NCBI RefSeq assembly: GCF_000348985.1
Contig: NC_035924.1
Span: 558,001 to 622,000 of the forward strand
Length of the DNA: 64,000 bases
Direction: 5' to 3'
DNA from: Huiozyma naganishii CBS 8797
Lineage: Eukaryota > Ascomycota > Saccharomycetes > Saccharomycetales > Saccharomycetaceae
The translations under genes and the position numbers were made by a program. Within the stretch, counting starts at the first letter, position 1, and the number at the start of each line of letters is the position of its first letter. This document shows positions 1 through 9,093 of this stretch, piece by piece. The notes under the pieces were generated by a model. The model was not told where the DNA came from, did not search any database, and was given only the letters and a program-made list of their open reading frames with translations.

Positions 1-591
1 GACGATTATGGTGAACATACAGTGGTTGATTTGATAGAGAATGGGAGAAATATTCCAGTGACTGAACAGAATAAGCAACAGTATGTGAGAAGCATAATTG
101 AATTTAAACTTCACCTGTCTGTTAAGGAACAAATGGATAATTTCTTGGATGGTTTTTATGCATTGATACCCAAGGATTTAATCTCTATTTTTGATGAACA
201 AGAAATTGAGTTGTTAATCAGTGGTCTGCCAGATATTGATGTTGATGACTGGAAAAATAACACGACTTATGTCAATTACACCTCCACCTGTAAACAAGTG
301 AACTACTTCTGGAGGGCGGTGAGGTCATTTGAGGCAGAGGAAAGGGCAAAATTACTTCAGTTTGTTACTGGTACAAGTAAAGTGCCACTCAACGGTTTCA
401 AGGAATTAAGCGGGGTCAGCGGAGTCTGCAAGTTTTCGATTCACAGAGACTATGGGTCTACGGAAAGACTACCGTCCTCGCATACGTGCTTTAACCAGCT
501 AAATCTTCCAGCCTACAACTCCTACGAAACATTACGTGGGTCATTATTATTATCCATCAATGAGGGCCACGAAGGTTTTGGGTTAGCTTGA
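1..591 (+). CDS. TOM1: HECT-type E3 ubiquitin ligase TOM1, C-terminal end only
   Basis: The reading frame is open from base 1 and stops at 591, so this is the last ~196 residues of a protein whose 5' part lies outside the window. It is the C-lobe of a HECT domain: the catalytic cysteine lies in LPSSHTCFNQL (Cys codon 487-489), followed by LPAY and the terminal GHEGFGLA. HECT ligases accept ubiquitin on this cysteine and pass it to substrates. The GFGLA ending and the downstream neighbours HEH2, PFA5 and TFB3 match S. cerevisiae TOM1 (YDR457W) rather than RSP5 or HUL4. Tom1 is a very large HUWE1-like nuclear ligase acting on excess histones and ribosomal proteins (family knowledge). Nothing looks broken in the visible part. 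Confidence 0.9.
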   Translation, partial: DDYGEHTVVDLIENGRNIPVTEQNKQQYVRSIIEFKLHLSVKEQMDNFLDGFYALIPKDLISIFDEQEIELLISGLPDIDVDDWKNNTTYVNYTSTCKQVNYFWRAVRSFEAEERAKLLQFVTGTSKVPLNGFKELSGVSGVCKFSIHRDYGSTERLPSSHTCFNQLNLPAYNSYETLRGSLLLSINEGHEGFGLA

Positions 592-958
592 ACTACATAT
601 CCTATAATTACCTCAGTATTTATGCATTTTGAGAACTAGTTGGGTATATTAGCACTTTATTCTTTTCCACATCCGAACCCATGGAAAGAAGTGGTGAAAT
701 GGGCCGCTCATATATAACATAATTCAATAATAGCATTCCAAATTGAAGTTCTTGATGAGTAGGGGGTACCTTTTTAATATGTGATGTCCTCCTTGTTTTG
801 TAGCTTTGTTAATGCAATCTCAACTCTTCCAAAACCTCAAGCGGAAATGACGTCTAAAAACTTTACATCTTACATTGTGTATTCTTTGAAGCGAATTTTT
901 TGTCCAAAAGTATAGTGAGTTTGAAGCCATTTGCCCGAATATGAATATGTTACTGGAG
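592..958. other. TOM1 3' flank, no gene seen
   Basis: An AT-rich spacer of about 370 bases between the TOM1 stop and the retrotransposon. No ATG-initiated frame of useful length and no tRNA-like fold was seen. It should contain the TOM1 3' UTR and polyadenylation signals. Confidence 0.5.
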
Positions 959-963
959 AGTTT

Positions 964-1323
964 TGCTGAATATAGAAAATGACTATTATAGGGGTGATAA
1001 GATATCATCATAGGCATAAACATTATATGAAACGAGAATGAAACGTGGCAACTATAGTGATACGTGGCAACTATGAAACGTATAACAATAGTGCCACGTA
1101 TGTCGCACTATGAAACATAATCCTATTCTGAGAATATCTGGGAAATTCTCACATATATAAAGACTAGTTATATCTATAGTATCGGTCTCTATCTTTCTGG
1201 ACATACAGAAGAGACCATCGAACCTTATACCTATATAGTATAACTAAGAAGTCAATTTATCTAAGTCATCTCTCATACTCTACTTAAAATGGATAGTCAC
1301 GGCGAGAAAGACAATATCCAACA
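964..1323 (+). repeat. 5' long terminal repeat
   Basis: 360 bp. The ends TGCTGAATAT and ATATCCAACA are imperfect inverted repeats of each other. A TATA motif (TATATAAA, 1154-1161) marks a likely promoter. An ATG at 1289 near the 3' end opens a frame that runs out of the LTR and stops at a TAG 20 codons on, recalling Ty1/Ty2, where the Gag start codon lies inside the LTR. Here that frame is not productive. Confidence 0.88.
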
Positions 1324-1674
1324 AATAATGACAAGGAAAAACTCCTAGAAAATTCCTTAATCTACATGGAATACTTTCACTAAGTGATCATTATGCCACT
1401 GAAGCATTTACCTTCAATCATTGTACTCATCGGATATGATTGTGTCCTTAGTCCGGTAGCTTGCACACACACAAAATTCTCGGACATCACGTGAACAACG
1501 ATTATTAATTACTTAAGATCATATCAAAGTGAACTTTACATTTTCGCCATTGAATAACAGTTTTCTTCACACTTTGAACATAAAAAAAGAGCTAGCCACC
1601 TACGCGACCAAGACACCCTTCATGACGCATACTGCTGAGTTTCTGGACATTGAGGAAACTTCAATCTCATCAGT

Positions 1675-1694
1675 NNNNNNNNNNNNNNNNNNNN
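1675..1694. other. Assembly gap of 20 N inside the retrotransposon
   Basis: Twenty undetermined bases lie within the LTR-bounded interior. Because repetitive elements commonly break assemblies, the gap length is probably nominal and internal Gag/Pol sequence may be missing here. Confidence 0.95.
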
Positions 1695-2306
1695 TATGAC
1701 GATAAGTAAAATTGTAGGACTACCTGACATTTCATTTCTGACATTAAGACACCTGAAAAGCTGGTAGAGCTCTACAAGTACTCAAGACATTCCATTAAAG
1801 TTTAAGTTTAGTCTAATTTTCTTGGTGGTTTTCGTTAATTCAGAGACTACCAACACCGTTGATCAGTTTTGGCTGCAATCTCATCTTTGTTGCAAAAAGG
1901 TAGAAACTTGTATTCTTCTGTCAGAAAAAATAACGACACAGTATCTACAATATACACGCCAGGTAGAAAGCTTCAAACCTGATCTTTTCTAGAAAAATGG
2001 CGAAGACTGAGTCGAATACCATTTCTGTATTCACGAATACGGACAGTAACTTTCAAAATATTCTCTTGATCCCTGCCCAACAAACGAGGACAATCTTGAA
2101 AAAGCAACTACAGCTAGTATCATACCTTTAACCACATATACGGCATAAGGAAGAACATCAAAATGTTCTTGCACATACTATCTAATCAAAACATACTTTG
2201 GGTCCTACATGTTTATAATTTTTGTTTTGAGTGATTGCTTGAAATGGCGCCAATTGTCAAATAATATTAAACAATTCGTTTATTTCTCACTCTAAAGCTT
2301 AAATAA

Positions 2307-2666
2307 TGCTGAATATAGAAAATGACTATTATAGGGGTGATAAGATATCATCATAGGCATAAACATTATATGAAACGAGAATGAAACGTGGCAACTATAG
2401 TGATACGTGGCAACTATGAAACGTATAACAATAGTGCCACGTATGTCGCACTATGAAACATAATCCTATTCTGAGAATATCTGGGAAATTCTCACATATA
2501 TAAAGACTAGTTATATCTATAGTATCGGTCTCTATCTTTCTGGACATACAGAAGAGACCATCGAACCTTATACTTATATAGTATAACTAAGAAGTCAATT
2601 TATCTAAGTCATCTCTCATACTCTACTTAAAATGGATAGTCACGGCGAGAAAGACAATATCCAACA
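2307..2666 (+). repeat. 3' long terminal repeat
   Basis: Copy of the 964-1323 repeat with one visible substitution (2574). It is followed directly by the AGTTT target-site duplicate. The internal TATA motif and ATG (2632) are kept at the same relative positions. Confidence 0.88.
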
Positions 2667-2671
2667 AGTTT

Positions 2672-3408
2672 AACCCTTGGAGTTTAACAGTATTCACACG
2701 TGCCTGGCCAGTTTTACAATTTTATTTATTGGAGATAAAGAGGCTCTTTTATTTTTTAACATAGCAAAACAGCAAGTATTAAATATTTCCAAAAAACATA
2801 AACAAATAATAGCATGTGAGGATAAATTGGGAACTCCCTTTGGGAATGGACTCATGACCCGTTACCCTATCTAATACAGTTCTGTGAACTATTATAAACC
2901 CGACATGTGAGTATACGAACTCGAGACATGCGAATGGCCCGTTATCCGGAACATATATAACCCCCAAGGTAGCTGCACCGACTTCTTTCAAGACCGTCTC
3001 TAAATCCAGGACCCAAGGAAAAAACCAGTCTTAGACAAGGAAGCACAACTGATATAACTACATACTTTACGTATACGGCGTAAATACACAATATCAGAGT
3101 CCTTACACATTTTACTCAATCACAACCTGCTTTAGCTCTTACATAGCACTTGTTGAAATTTGTGCGTCCTCCTGTGGGAATATCTGATGTATTAGTAACG
3201 GATACGCCGCTATATGATGCATTAGATACTTATGGTGGACATGTTGTGTACACCATACCAAAGAGGTGAATGGTGATGGGACTAGTAGGGTACTTCGGTA
3301 TACCTAAATGATTTCCACATGAGCCCGTTATAGATAGTACGTCTGCGCTTTTCTATAGTAACTAGTAGTTTACATAGTACGATGATTCATTTTCATAGTT
3401 TAGAAAGC
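2672..3408. other. Spacer between retrotransposon and HEH2, no gene seen
   Basis: About 740 AT-rich bases with no ATG-initiated frame resembling a protein. A TATATAAC motif near 2952 and the TG-rich stretch around 3160-3260 could be decayed LTR pieces. I found no second copy inside the window to support this. The right end should contain the HEH2 3' UTR. Confidence 0.4.
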
Positions 3409-5544
3409 CTATTCAGCTAAGTCACCAGTCCACATCCAACACCTCATGATTTCCCCATGTATTTCCATTTGACTCGATAAGACATTCTTATCCTTATCCA
3501 TACGCTTGACCATTGAACCCCATATTTCATTTCTTTCGTGCAAATCAGCAACGTCTGCCAATATGACATCTCGTAGTTGTACAGTATGGACAAAAGGTGG
3601 GTCGTTATTCTCTAGTTTAGATTTCTTTAGCCTGTCAATAGCATTTTCAGTATACAATCTAATCTTATCCTGTTCGATCTTATAACTTTTCACCCTTTTC
3701 TTAACAATGATAAACACCAATAAAGCTACAATAAGCCCAATAAGATGGTGCTGATAGGTCATAACAGTATTTTTGATATGACGACCATACCTGCAACCGA
3801 AGCCGATATATTTCCTGGAATGGGAGCGTAGATTGATACCAACCAATTCATCCTCCCTATAACTCCACGACACCTCTGGCATACCTTTCAATTTATCTAA
3901 TACCGTACCCCACAACTGTTTACCCTCATACGTGGACCAGTTTTGATCTTCGATAACTTTTCTAAAATGTTTTTCAAATAGGATAGAACTAGAAATCCCA
4001 CTCTCCAAATTGTTCTCTCCCTCACCACAGTTTTTCTCAGCGTTTTCCATCCTTAAATCCTCAAGGCAGCTCTGGAAGATATCTTTAAGAATTTCATCTT
4101 TTTTCATGTCTTTGATGCAATGTCCATTTATTGGAAGAAGACCGTTGAGGGACTTCCAAGATGACATGGCAATGTAACCAGCATCACATATGAGTCTCAT
4201 GTGGGAAAAGCACATAGCATTTTCGGGACAGTCGATGCATTTGGGTGCATACTTTTCCAAAATAGAATCAAAGAATGATAGATCCAAGACGAATGTTTGA
4301 TAAATTTGGATAAGACGATCAGGACACAGTTTTTTGAGAGGTAATTCGTGATGACAAAAACCGACTGCGATTCTTTGTTCCCGATACCATACTCCCCAAA
4401 GTACAACAGATGCAATTGCCACGAACTGTATACTTCCCAGGAAGACCGATTTCGCTCTTGCAAAGGAAATAATAGAGTCGCGGTTTTCAAGTCCATTTTC
4501 GGCAGACTTTTTTGGTGGTAATGCCTTTTTTTCAAGGTTTTGTTTTAGTATGACCTCCTTAGAGTCCTCATCAAGCTGTTTAGTTCCACTTTCCGTATTT
4601 ACCTGCAAGGTCTCTTTGATTTCTGAATTCAATAACACCTTTTTTTTCCCGCTTGTCTCTCGATAAACAAATTGTGCCTCGTCCTCTTCTTCTGATAATA
4701 CCTCTATGGGATGATCGTAGGAATTGTTATTAATAGGATGTTTTTGCGTTTCTCTGTCCTGGGAAAGGTCGGCCACATATCGACGTCTTAACTTGGTTTC
4801 ATCGCTGTCCACTTCATCGTGGACTTTAGAGGGTTGGATTATTTGATGTCTTCCCTTTCTGTTTCTGTAATTCTCGTCGTTCTGCACCCGTTCCGTCTCC
4901 GATGCATTCTCAGAAAAAACCTTCGATGTCAACACATTTGGTGTGAATAGTCCATACGGTTCAGTATTACTATCCCTAAAAGGTCTATGACTGTCATCGA
5001 TACGAGAGGTATCCTTCTTTGCGGGGTCCAATTTCTCGATCTCATCCGCCGAACTTACTCCATATTCCGATACTTGTTGTAATTGCTTGGCAAATTCTGG
5101 GGAAACTTTTAGCTTGTTAATGTTTGGTTTCAAAGTTTCAATGGCCACTTTATTTTCGTTGCGCGAGCCTTCTCTCAGCTCAGTCAATTTCGCTCTTTCA
5201 GATCTGAGAGTCTTCTTCGCCTTCTTTGGCTTTTTCTTCTTCGTTTCTGTGTCATCGCCTTGCTTGCCATCCTGTGTAGAATCTGTAGCTCTAGCTCTCT
5301 TTCTTTTTATGGGGGAACCCGTCTTATTTGTTTCAACGACATTAATTCCGTGATCATTAGGTTTAACATCAAGATGCCTCTTTCTCAGATCCTTTCTCTT
5401 GGGGACTATCTCTTTATTGAACAAACGAACCAATTGCTGTTTTTTCACTTTGGATGGTAATTCAACACCGTTTTCAACCAACACCCCTCTCAATTGGGAA
5501 ACAGTCCAGGTCTTTGGGTCAAAATCATGCTCCAGATACTCCAT
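3409..5544 (-). CDS. HEH2: Inner nuclear membrane protein of the Heh/LEM (Man1/Src1) family
   Basis: 711 aa from the ATG at 5544; the frame runs further upstream but without another ATG. The N-terminus carries a helix-extension-helix (HeH/LEM-like) fold: TWTVSQLRGVLVENGVELP, then KKQQLVRLF. Basic clusters such as KRKRAR and KKKKPKKAKK follow, fitting the bipartite nuclear localisation signals of this family. After a long linker come a first membrane segment ending in LWGVWYREQRI, a cysteine-containing luminal domain (CPENAMC, CGEGENNLESG), a second membrane segment (LIGLIVALLVFIIV) and a C-terminal winged-helix MSC domain ending GEIMRCWMW. The two-membrane-segment architecture and position beside TOM1 and PFA5 identify HEH2 (YDR458C; 663 aa in S. 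cerevisiae). It contributes to nuclear pore quality control. Confidence 0.9.
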   Translation of the reverse strand: MEYLEHDFDPKTWTVSQLRGVLVENGVELPSKVKKQQLVRLFNKEIVPKRKDLRKRHLDVKPNDHGINVVETNKTGSPIKRKRARATDSTQDGKQGDDTETKKKKPKKAKKTLRSERAKLTELREGSRNENKVAIETLKPNINKLKVSPEFAKQLQQVSEYGVSSADEIEKLDPAKKDTSRIDDSHRPFRDSNTEPYGLFTPNVLTSKVFSENASETERVQNDENYRNRKGRHQIIQPSKVHDEVDSDETKLRRRYVADLSQDRETQKHPINNNSYDHPIEVLSEEEDEAQFVYRETSGKKKVLLNSEIKETLQVNTESGTKQLDEDSKEVILKQNLEKKALPPKKSAENGLENRDSIISFARAKSVFLGSIQFVAIASVVLWGVWYREQRIAVGFCHHELPLKKLCPDRLIQIYQTFVLDLSFFDSILEKYAPKCIDCPENAMCFSHMRLICDAGYIAMSSWKSLNGLLPINGHCIKDMKKDEILKDIFQSCLEDLRMENAEKNCGEGENNLESGISSSILFEKHFRKVIEDQNWSTYEGKQLWGTVLDKLKGMPEVSWSYREDELVGINLRSHSRKYIGFGCRYGRHIKNTVMTYQHHLIGLIVALLVFIIVKKRVKSYKIEQDKIRLYTENAIDRLKKSKLENNDPPFVHTVQLRDVILADVADLHERNEIWGSMVKRMDKDKNVLSSQMEIHGEIMRCWMWTGDLAE

Positions 5545-5739
5545 AATACACACACAACAACGCACGAAAGTGCAGTCAGACCTCTACAGCGGGATCTTTT
5601 CGTTAAAACGCAGCGCCCATAAATTGGGTGGTGAATGACGTTTCCATCAAAATTGCTTCTTTTTAATTTTTTCCTTTCACAATTTTCATTCGTACTTTTG
5701 CGATTCCTGCGTGTTTCAGAATGGCACCGCTACAACTTG

Positions 5740-6804
5740 TCACAGCTCGTCGTGTCCGTCCCCGTAGGCTTCGAACCGCTTGAGGTACTCGCCCGACTGT
5801 AGCTTGCCATCAATCAGTGTTAAAATCTTGTCGTTTATTCTGCTCCCCGTTTCGTCGAACGCAGACTCGATATCTCTTGACTTGCCCTTAGATGTGTATA
5901 TGGGGACAAACCAGAGGTACGCTCTTTCCCCCAGCTGATCTATCCAATTAGCCCATATCGTGCATTTCCTCCATATTGACATAAATTGTGGACCTGTTAA
6001 TTTGATGACGTATCTACAATGGTCTTTAGGGTTTTTGTAACACACGTAGTACGGTTTTGGTTCCGCATTCTTCTTTGGTGTTTTCTTCAAGATAATGCCT
6101 TCCAATGACGTTAGGTTGAGCGATATCATGTAGATATGTGCCGTTAACAGCCCTGTAACAAATAGCGAGCACCACACGCTGAGAATATAGATGGCTATCA
6201 AATTTCCATCTCTTCGGAAGGTGTACACGCGGATGAAGGGGCTCATGCTAATCCACATGATGAGCAGTAGACAGTCCATGTACACGAGGAATTGGATAAA
6301 TAGCAAATAATTCCCTGCCCCTATGAGGGTTCCCAGCCATCCACAGTAGTGGTCAAACTTGAAAACGCAGGAGCCAGTACGCCCTGAATGATGCGTTCTT
6401 AAGGATTTCACAGATTGGCAATGAGCACACCAAGTCGGGTATCCATTTTCATCGCATTGATAAATAAGTGGTGGTTTATTCACCTGTGGTGAGGTGAAGG
6501 ATTCTGCTCGGGGATCCGTCACCTGGGCTGGAGGCAGCAATGTGTACGGCTCGATTGTTTTCTGTGCACCAGGCCCCACCAACAAGACCTGCACCCAAAT
6601 AAGAAGCACGCAGATATCCAGCACCCCTATTGTGGCAATCAAGCCCACCGCGGTGGCCAATCTTCCATGCTGATGAAACAGTTTCTTGATTGCAAACTTA
6701 TGAATATACGCCCAATTCCCGTAGATTAGAAGCCCGAATGCCACTGCGGGTGTCAAAAAGTCAAGGTGCTTCGACAACCATCTTAAATTCCATACAAATA
6801 CCAT
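5740..6804 (-). CDS. PFA5: DHHC-family palmitoyltransferase Pfa5
   Basis: 354 aa. Membrane segments are apparent near residues 12-32, 52-76, 163-190 and 200-230. The cysteine-rich domain lies at ~117-160 with CDENGYPTWCAHC and the active-site tetrapeptide DHYC at 151-154. DHYC in place of DHHC is known in fungal Pfa5 and Akr-type enzymes and does not imply inactivity. The enzyme transfers palmitate to cysteines of membrane proteins through an acyl-cysteine intermediate on C154. The neighbours HEH2 and TFB3 reproduce S. cerevisiae YDR458C-YDR460W. It is divergently transcribed from TFB3 over ~200 bp. Confidence 0.9.
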   Translation of the reverse strand: MVFVWNLRWLSKHLDFLTPAVAFGLLIYGNWAYIHKFAIKKLFHQHGRLATAVGLIATIGVLDICVLLIWVQVLLVGPGAQKTIEPYTLLPPAQVTDPRAESFTSPQVNKPPLIYQCDENGYPTWCAHCQSVKSLRTHHSGRTGSCVFKFDHYCGWLGTLIGAGNYLLFIQFLVYMDCLLLIMWISMSPFIRVYTFRRDGNLIAIYILSVWCSLFVTGLLTAHIYMISLNLTSLEGIILKKTPKKNAEPKPYYVCYKNPKDHCRYVIKLTGPQFMSIWRKCTIWANWIDQLGERAYLWFVPIYTSKGKSRDIESAFDETGSRINDKILTLIDGKLQSGEYLKRFEAYGDGHDEL

Positions 6805-7000
6805 GAATAATGCATGCTGTTGCCCACTTTACCGCAAACGACCCAACGTTAAGGTACGCAACATTCGATTGAAGAAGAAACTAGCAAAAAAAAATAGGGA
6901 AAATAGGCAAAAGAAGATGAATAAGTGAGACTGTTCTCTTCAACGATGGCGAGTTGTAACAGACACGAGACTTTACAAACCCAAAGCTGAACATAATATA

Positions 7001-7975
7001 ATGGATGACTATGAGGAAGAGAACAGGGACATGTGTCCCATCTGTAAGACGGATAGGTATTTGTCACCGGATTTGAGATTTTTAGTCAACCCTGAGTGCT
7101 ACCATAAGATCTGTGAAAACTGTGTGGACCGTATATTCAGTCTTGGTCCCGCTCCGTGTCCTTATAAACGGTGTGATAAGATTCTAAGAAAGAACAAGTT
7201 CAAGACGCAGATATTTGACGATGTGGAGGTGGAGAAGGAGGTGGATATACGGAAGAGGGTGCATAACGTTTACAACCAGACGCTGGCGGACTTCAAGGGG
7301 GATTTGACCGCTTATAATAAGTACCTGGAGGATATTGAAGATATAGTATACAATTTAGACCACGGGATCGACGTTGTCGACACAGAGCAGAAGTTAAGGG
7401 ACTATGAGGAATTAAACAGACAGTTGATTTTGAACAACATAGAGAGAAGTAAACTGGACTCTGAGACTTTTGTTCAAAGGCAGCAGCGGGAGAAGGACAT
7501 GAAGTTGCGACAGAGACAACTGGAGCGCGAAGTGGAGGAGGAGGACCGCCAGCAGAAGGAGTGGGCTAAGAAAGAGATAGTGAACCGTTTGGCGAACTCG
7601 AATGGTGTTGACGCCAGTGAAATCATCGAAGGTGTTAACAACTCGGTCAAGTTAAAGAAATCCTCTGCGAGGAGGAAACTAGACGACCTGAACAGGGCAC
7701 TAAGAGAAAATCCAGGGTTCATGGCGTTGACGGCGACCGATGACAATCAAAGCAAGGGCACCATGCCGTTGACGACACCGTTTAACGGGGACAGAGATGT
7801 CGAGAAACGGTATAGCATAAATCCTGACCATTACAACGACCCATTTATCAAAGACTTGGAGTCGAACAGAGAGTACCTGGCTTCTGGGTTCAGGACAGAT
7901 TACGTGTACGATAGAGTTCTCACAGAGGCATTCATGGGACTTGGCTGCATCGTATCAGAAGAACTAGCATCATAG
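7001..7975 (+). CDS. TFB3: TFIIH/NEF3 subunit Tfb3 (MAT1 homolog), RING finger
   Basis: 324 aa (321 in S. cerevisiae). A C3HC4 RING finger occupies residues 12-58, with zinc ligands C12, C15, C33, H35, C38, C41, C53 and C58. It is followed by a long, highly charged coiled-coil segment (~130-200) typical of MAT1 proteins and a conserved C-terminal part with YDRVLTEAFMGLGC. Tfb3 bridges the Kin28-Ccl1 kinase to core TFIIH for RNA polymerase II initiation and nucleotide excision repair. The start is the first ATG of the frame. Confidence 0.95.
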   Translation: MDDYEEENRDMCPICKTDRYLSPDLRFLVNPECYHKICENCVDRIFSLGPAPCPYKRCDKILRKNKFKTQIFDDVEVEKEVDIRKRVHNVYNQTLADFKGDLTAYNKYLEDIEDIVYNLDHGIDVVDTEQKLRDYEELNRQLILNNIERSKLDSETFVQRQQREKDMKLRQRQLEREVEEEDRQQKEWAKKEIVNRLANSNGVDASEIIEGVNNSVKLKKSSARRKLDDLNRALRENPGFMALTATDDNQSKGTMPLTTPFNGDRDVEKRYSINPDHYNDPFIKDLESNREYLASGFRTDYVYDRVLTEAFMGLGCIVSEELAS

Positions 7976-8073
7976 AAGGAAACCATTACTTCTTTTACGT
8001 ACGAAATATTATCACACAGAATTACTTATATATATAGTTGAAGAAAGAACGCACGGCAGTCGAACCGTGCATT

Positions 8074-8504
8074 TTATCTCCTTGGTTGGTTGTTGGAATT
8101 GGTGTATGTCAATGTTTGTGATCCTGGGTAGTTCCTATTCGAGGCCCCATGGGGTACATGTGTGTAAGTTTGCTGTTGCCGTACATTTGCCGGTGAATGG
8201 TTACAATGTTCCTCGTGGCTTTTCAGTTGTGGGTTTTGTTGCCAGTTTTGCGCCCCAGCACTGCTGTACGGGTCTGGTTCCCCGAGGGAAGTCTCCATGT
8301 GTTGGGTAAACCCATTTTCCTGGAACTGCGACGCCTCTGCTGCAGCAAGCTCGTTCGTCTTAACTGCCTCGTCATACGAAGGCGGGGCGCCCCACCGAGC
8401 CCTGGAATACCACTGTGATCGTCTAGGCGTGGGTCCTCGAACGGTGGCGGCGTTTGGCCCAAGTTATTCCTGTAGAATAGTGCCCTATAATCCTCGTCGT
8501 TCAT
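8074..8504 (-). CDS. PY-motif (PPxY) small protein, frameshifted; function unknown
   Basis: Two overlapping minus-strand frames make sense only if joined. The first starts at ATG 8504 (MNDEDYRALF... PPPFEDP). The second resumes as PPSYDEAVKTNE and ends at 8074. The switch falls within about 8381-8393, in GGCGGGGCGCCCC. PPSY is a textbook WW-domain (Rsp5) ligand, and the rest is Q/N/S-rich and likely disordered. Joined length is ~140 residues. S. cerevisiae has a small uncharacterised ORF (YDR461C-A) on the same strand in the same interval; homology is inferred from position only. It could be a real gene with a sequencing indel, or a decaying gene. Confidence 0.5.
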
Positions 8505-8837
8505 TGCTGTTGTAGTGTCTGTGCAAGCTTTCTTGCGAGTGTCAGTGGTAAAAGTCCGACCAGTTCTTCTATCGATTCGACTTCTATCCACCAAATAATA
8601 ACTTCAAAGAAATCACCCTGTGAACAAACCCTCTGTATTATATACCAGTCTGAGAGGGAGGGGTAAACATCCGATCACCACCTTCTACGTCCCCTAACCA
8701 CACGGTATAACGCGTCTTGAACACCTTCTCTTCAATACACTTCAACGCACTTCACTTCAAACCCCTCCGAGCCCCACAATCCCCAAAATGACGTCATAGG
8801 CAGGGTCTTGGAGCGACGGTTTCTGGGTGTTGCGTTT

Positions 8838-8965
8838 TTAGGGCTTGGTCTGGAAAAGTTAGGGCTTAATACCATTAGGGTTTGGTACCATTAGGGTTGA
8901 CAAAATTAGGGTTTGGAAGAAGTTAGGGTTTGAGTACTAGTTAGGGCTTGATTACGAGCTAGGGC
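8838..8965 (+). promoter_or_regulatory. Array of eight TTAGGG-type motifs, probable Tbf1 binding sites
   Basis: TTAGGG occurs at 8838, 8859, 8875, 8891, 8906, 8923 and 8941, plus CTAGGG at 8960. All are on the plus strand, spaced 15-21 bases and each followed by TT or CTT. The array ends ~130 bases before the MRPL28 ATG. TTAGGG is the recognition core of the yeast TRF-like factor Tbf1, which activates ribosomal-protein or snoRNA promoters in various yeasts (established). That Tbf1 acts here is inference. Confidence 0.65.
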
Positions 8966-9017
8966 TTGGTCCCAATTTTATTGTCCAAACCCACATGAGA
9001 AAGCGAGAGGAAAGAGA

Positions 9018-9025
9018 TATATAAG
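9018..9025 (+). promoter_or_regulatory. TATA box of MRPL28
   Basis: TATATAAG lies 76 bases upstream of the MRPL28 ATG and ~53 bases downstream of the TTAGGG array, a normal yeast spacing. Confidence 0.5.
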
Positions 9026-9093
9026 ACTGTTCATGGAGAAAGAGAAACTTCTTCGTGAGGGTTGTTCACAGTACAGCTCCGAGTTTCCGTGGG

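Larger units (their letters stand above)
959..2671 (+). mobile_element. Short LTR retrotransposon with 5-bp target duplication, interior partly missing at an assembly gap
   Basis: Two 360-bp direct repeats (964-1323 and 2307-2666) begin with TG and end with CA, and are flanked outside by the 5-bp direct repeat AGTTT (959-963 and 2667-2671). This is the signature of a single integration event. The LTRs differ at only one position that I can see (C at 1231, T at 2574), so the insertion is recent. The interior is only ~983 bp and includes 20 N at 1675-1694. No complete Gag or Pol frame, no initiator-Met primer-binding site and no clear polypurine tract is visible. An open stretch of ~50 codons runs into the left edge of the gap. 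The true element may be longer and collapsed at the gap, or may be non-autonomous. Orientation follows from the TATA and ATG inside the LTRs. Confidence 0.85.

Noticed and set aside
1324..1345. Primer-binding site after the 5' LTR
   Set aside because: The bases after the LTR do not match the initiator-Met 3' end or another tRNA end I recognise.
2677..2874. 65-codon frame just after the retrotransposon
   Set aside because: No ATG start and no similarity; probably chance.
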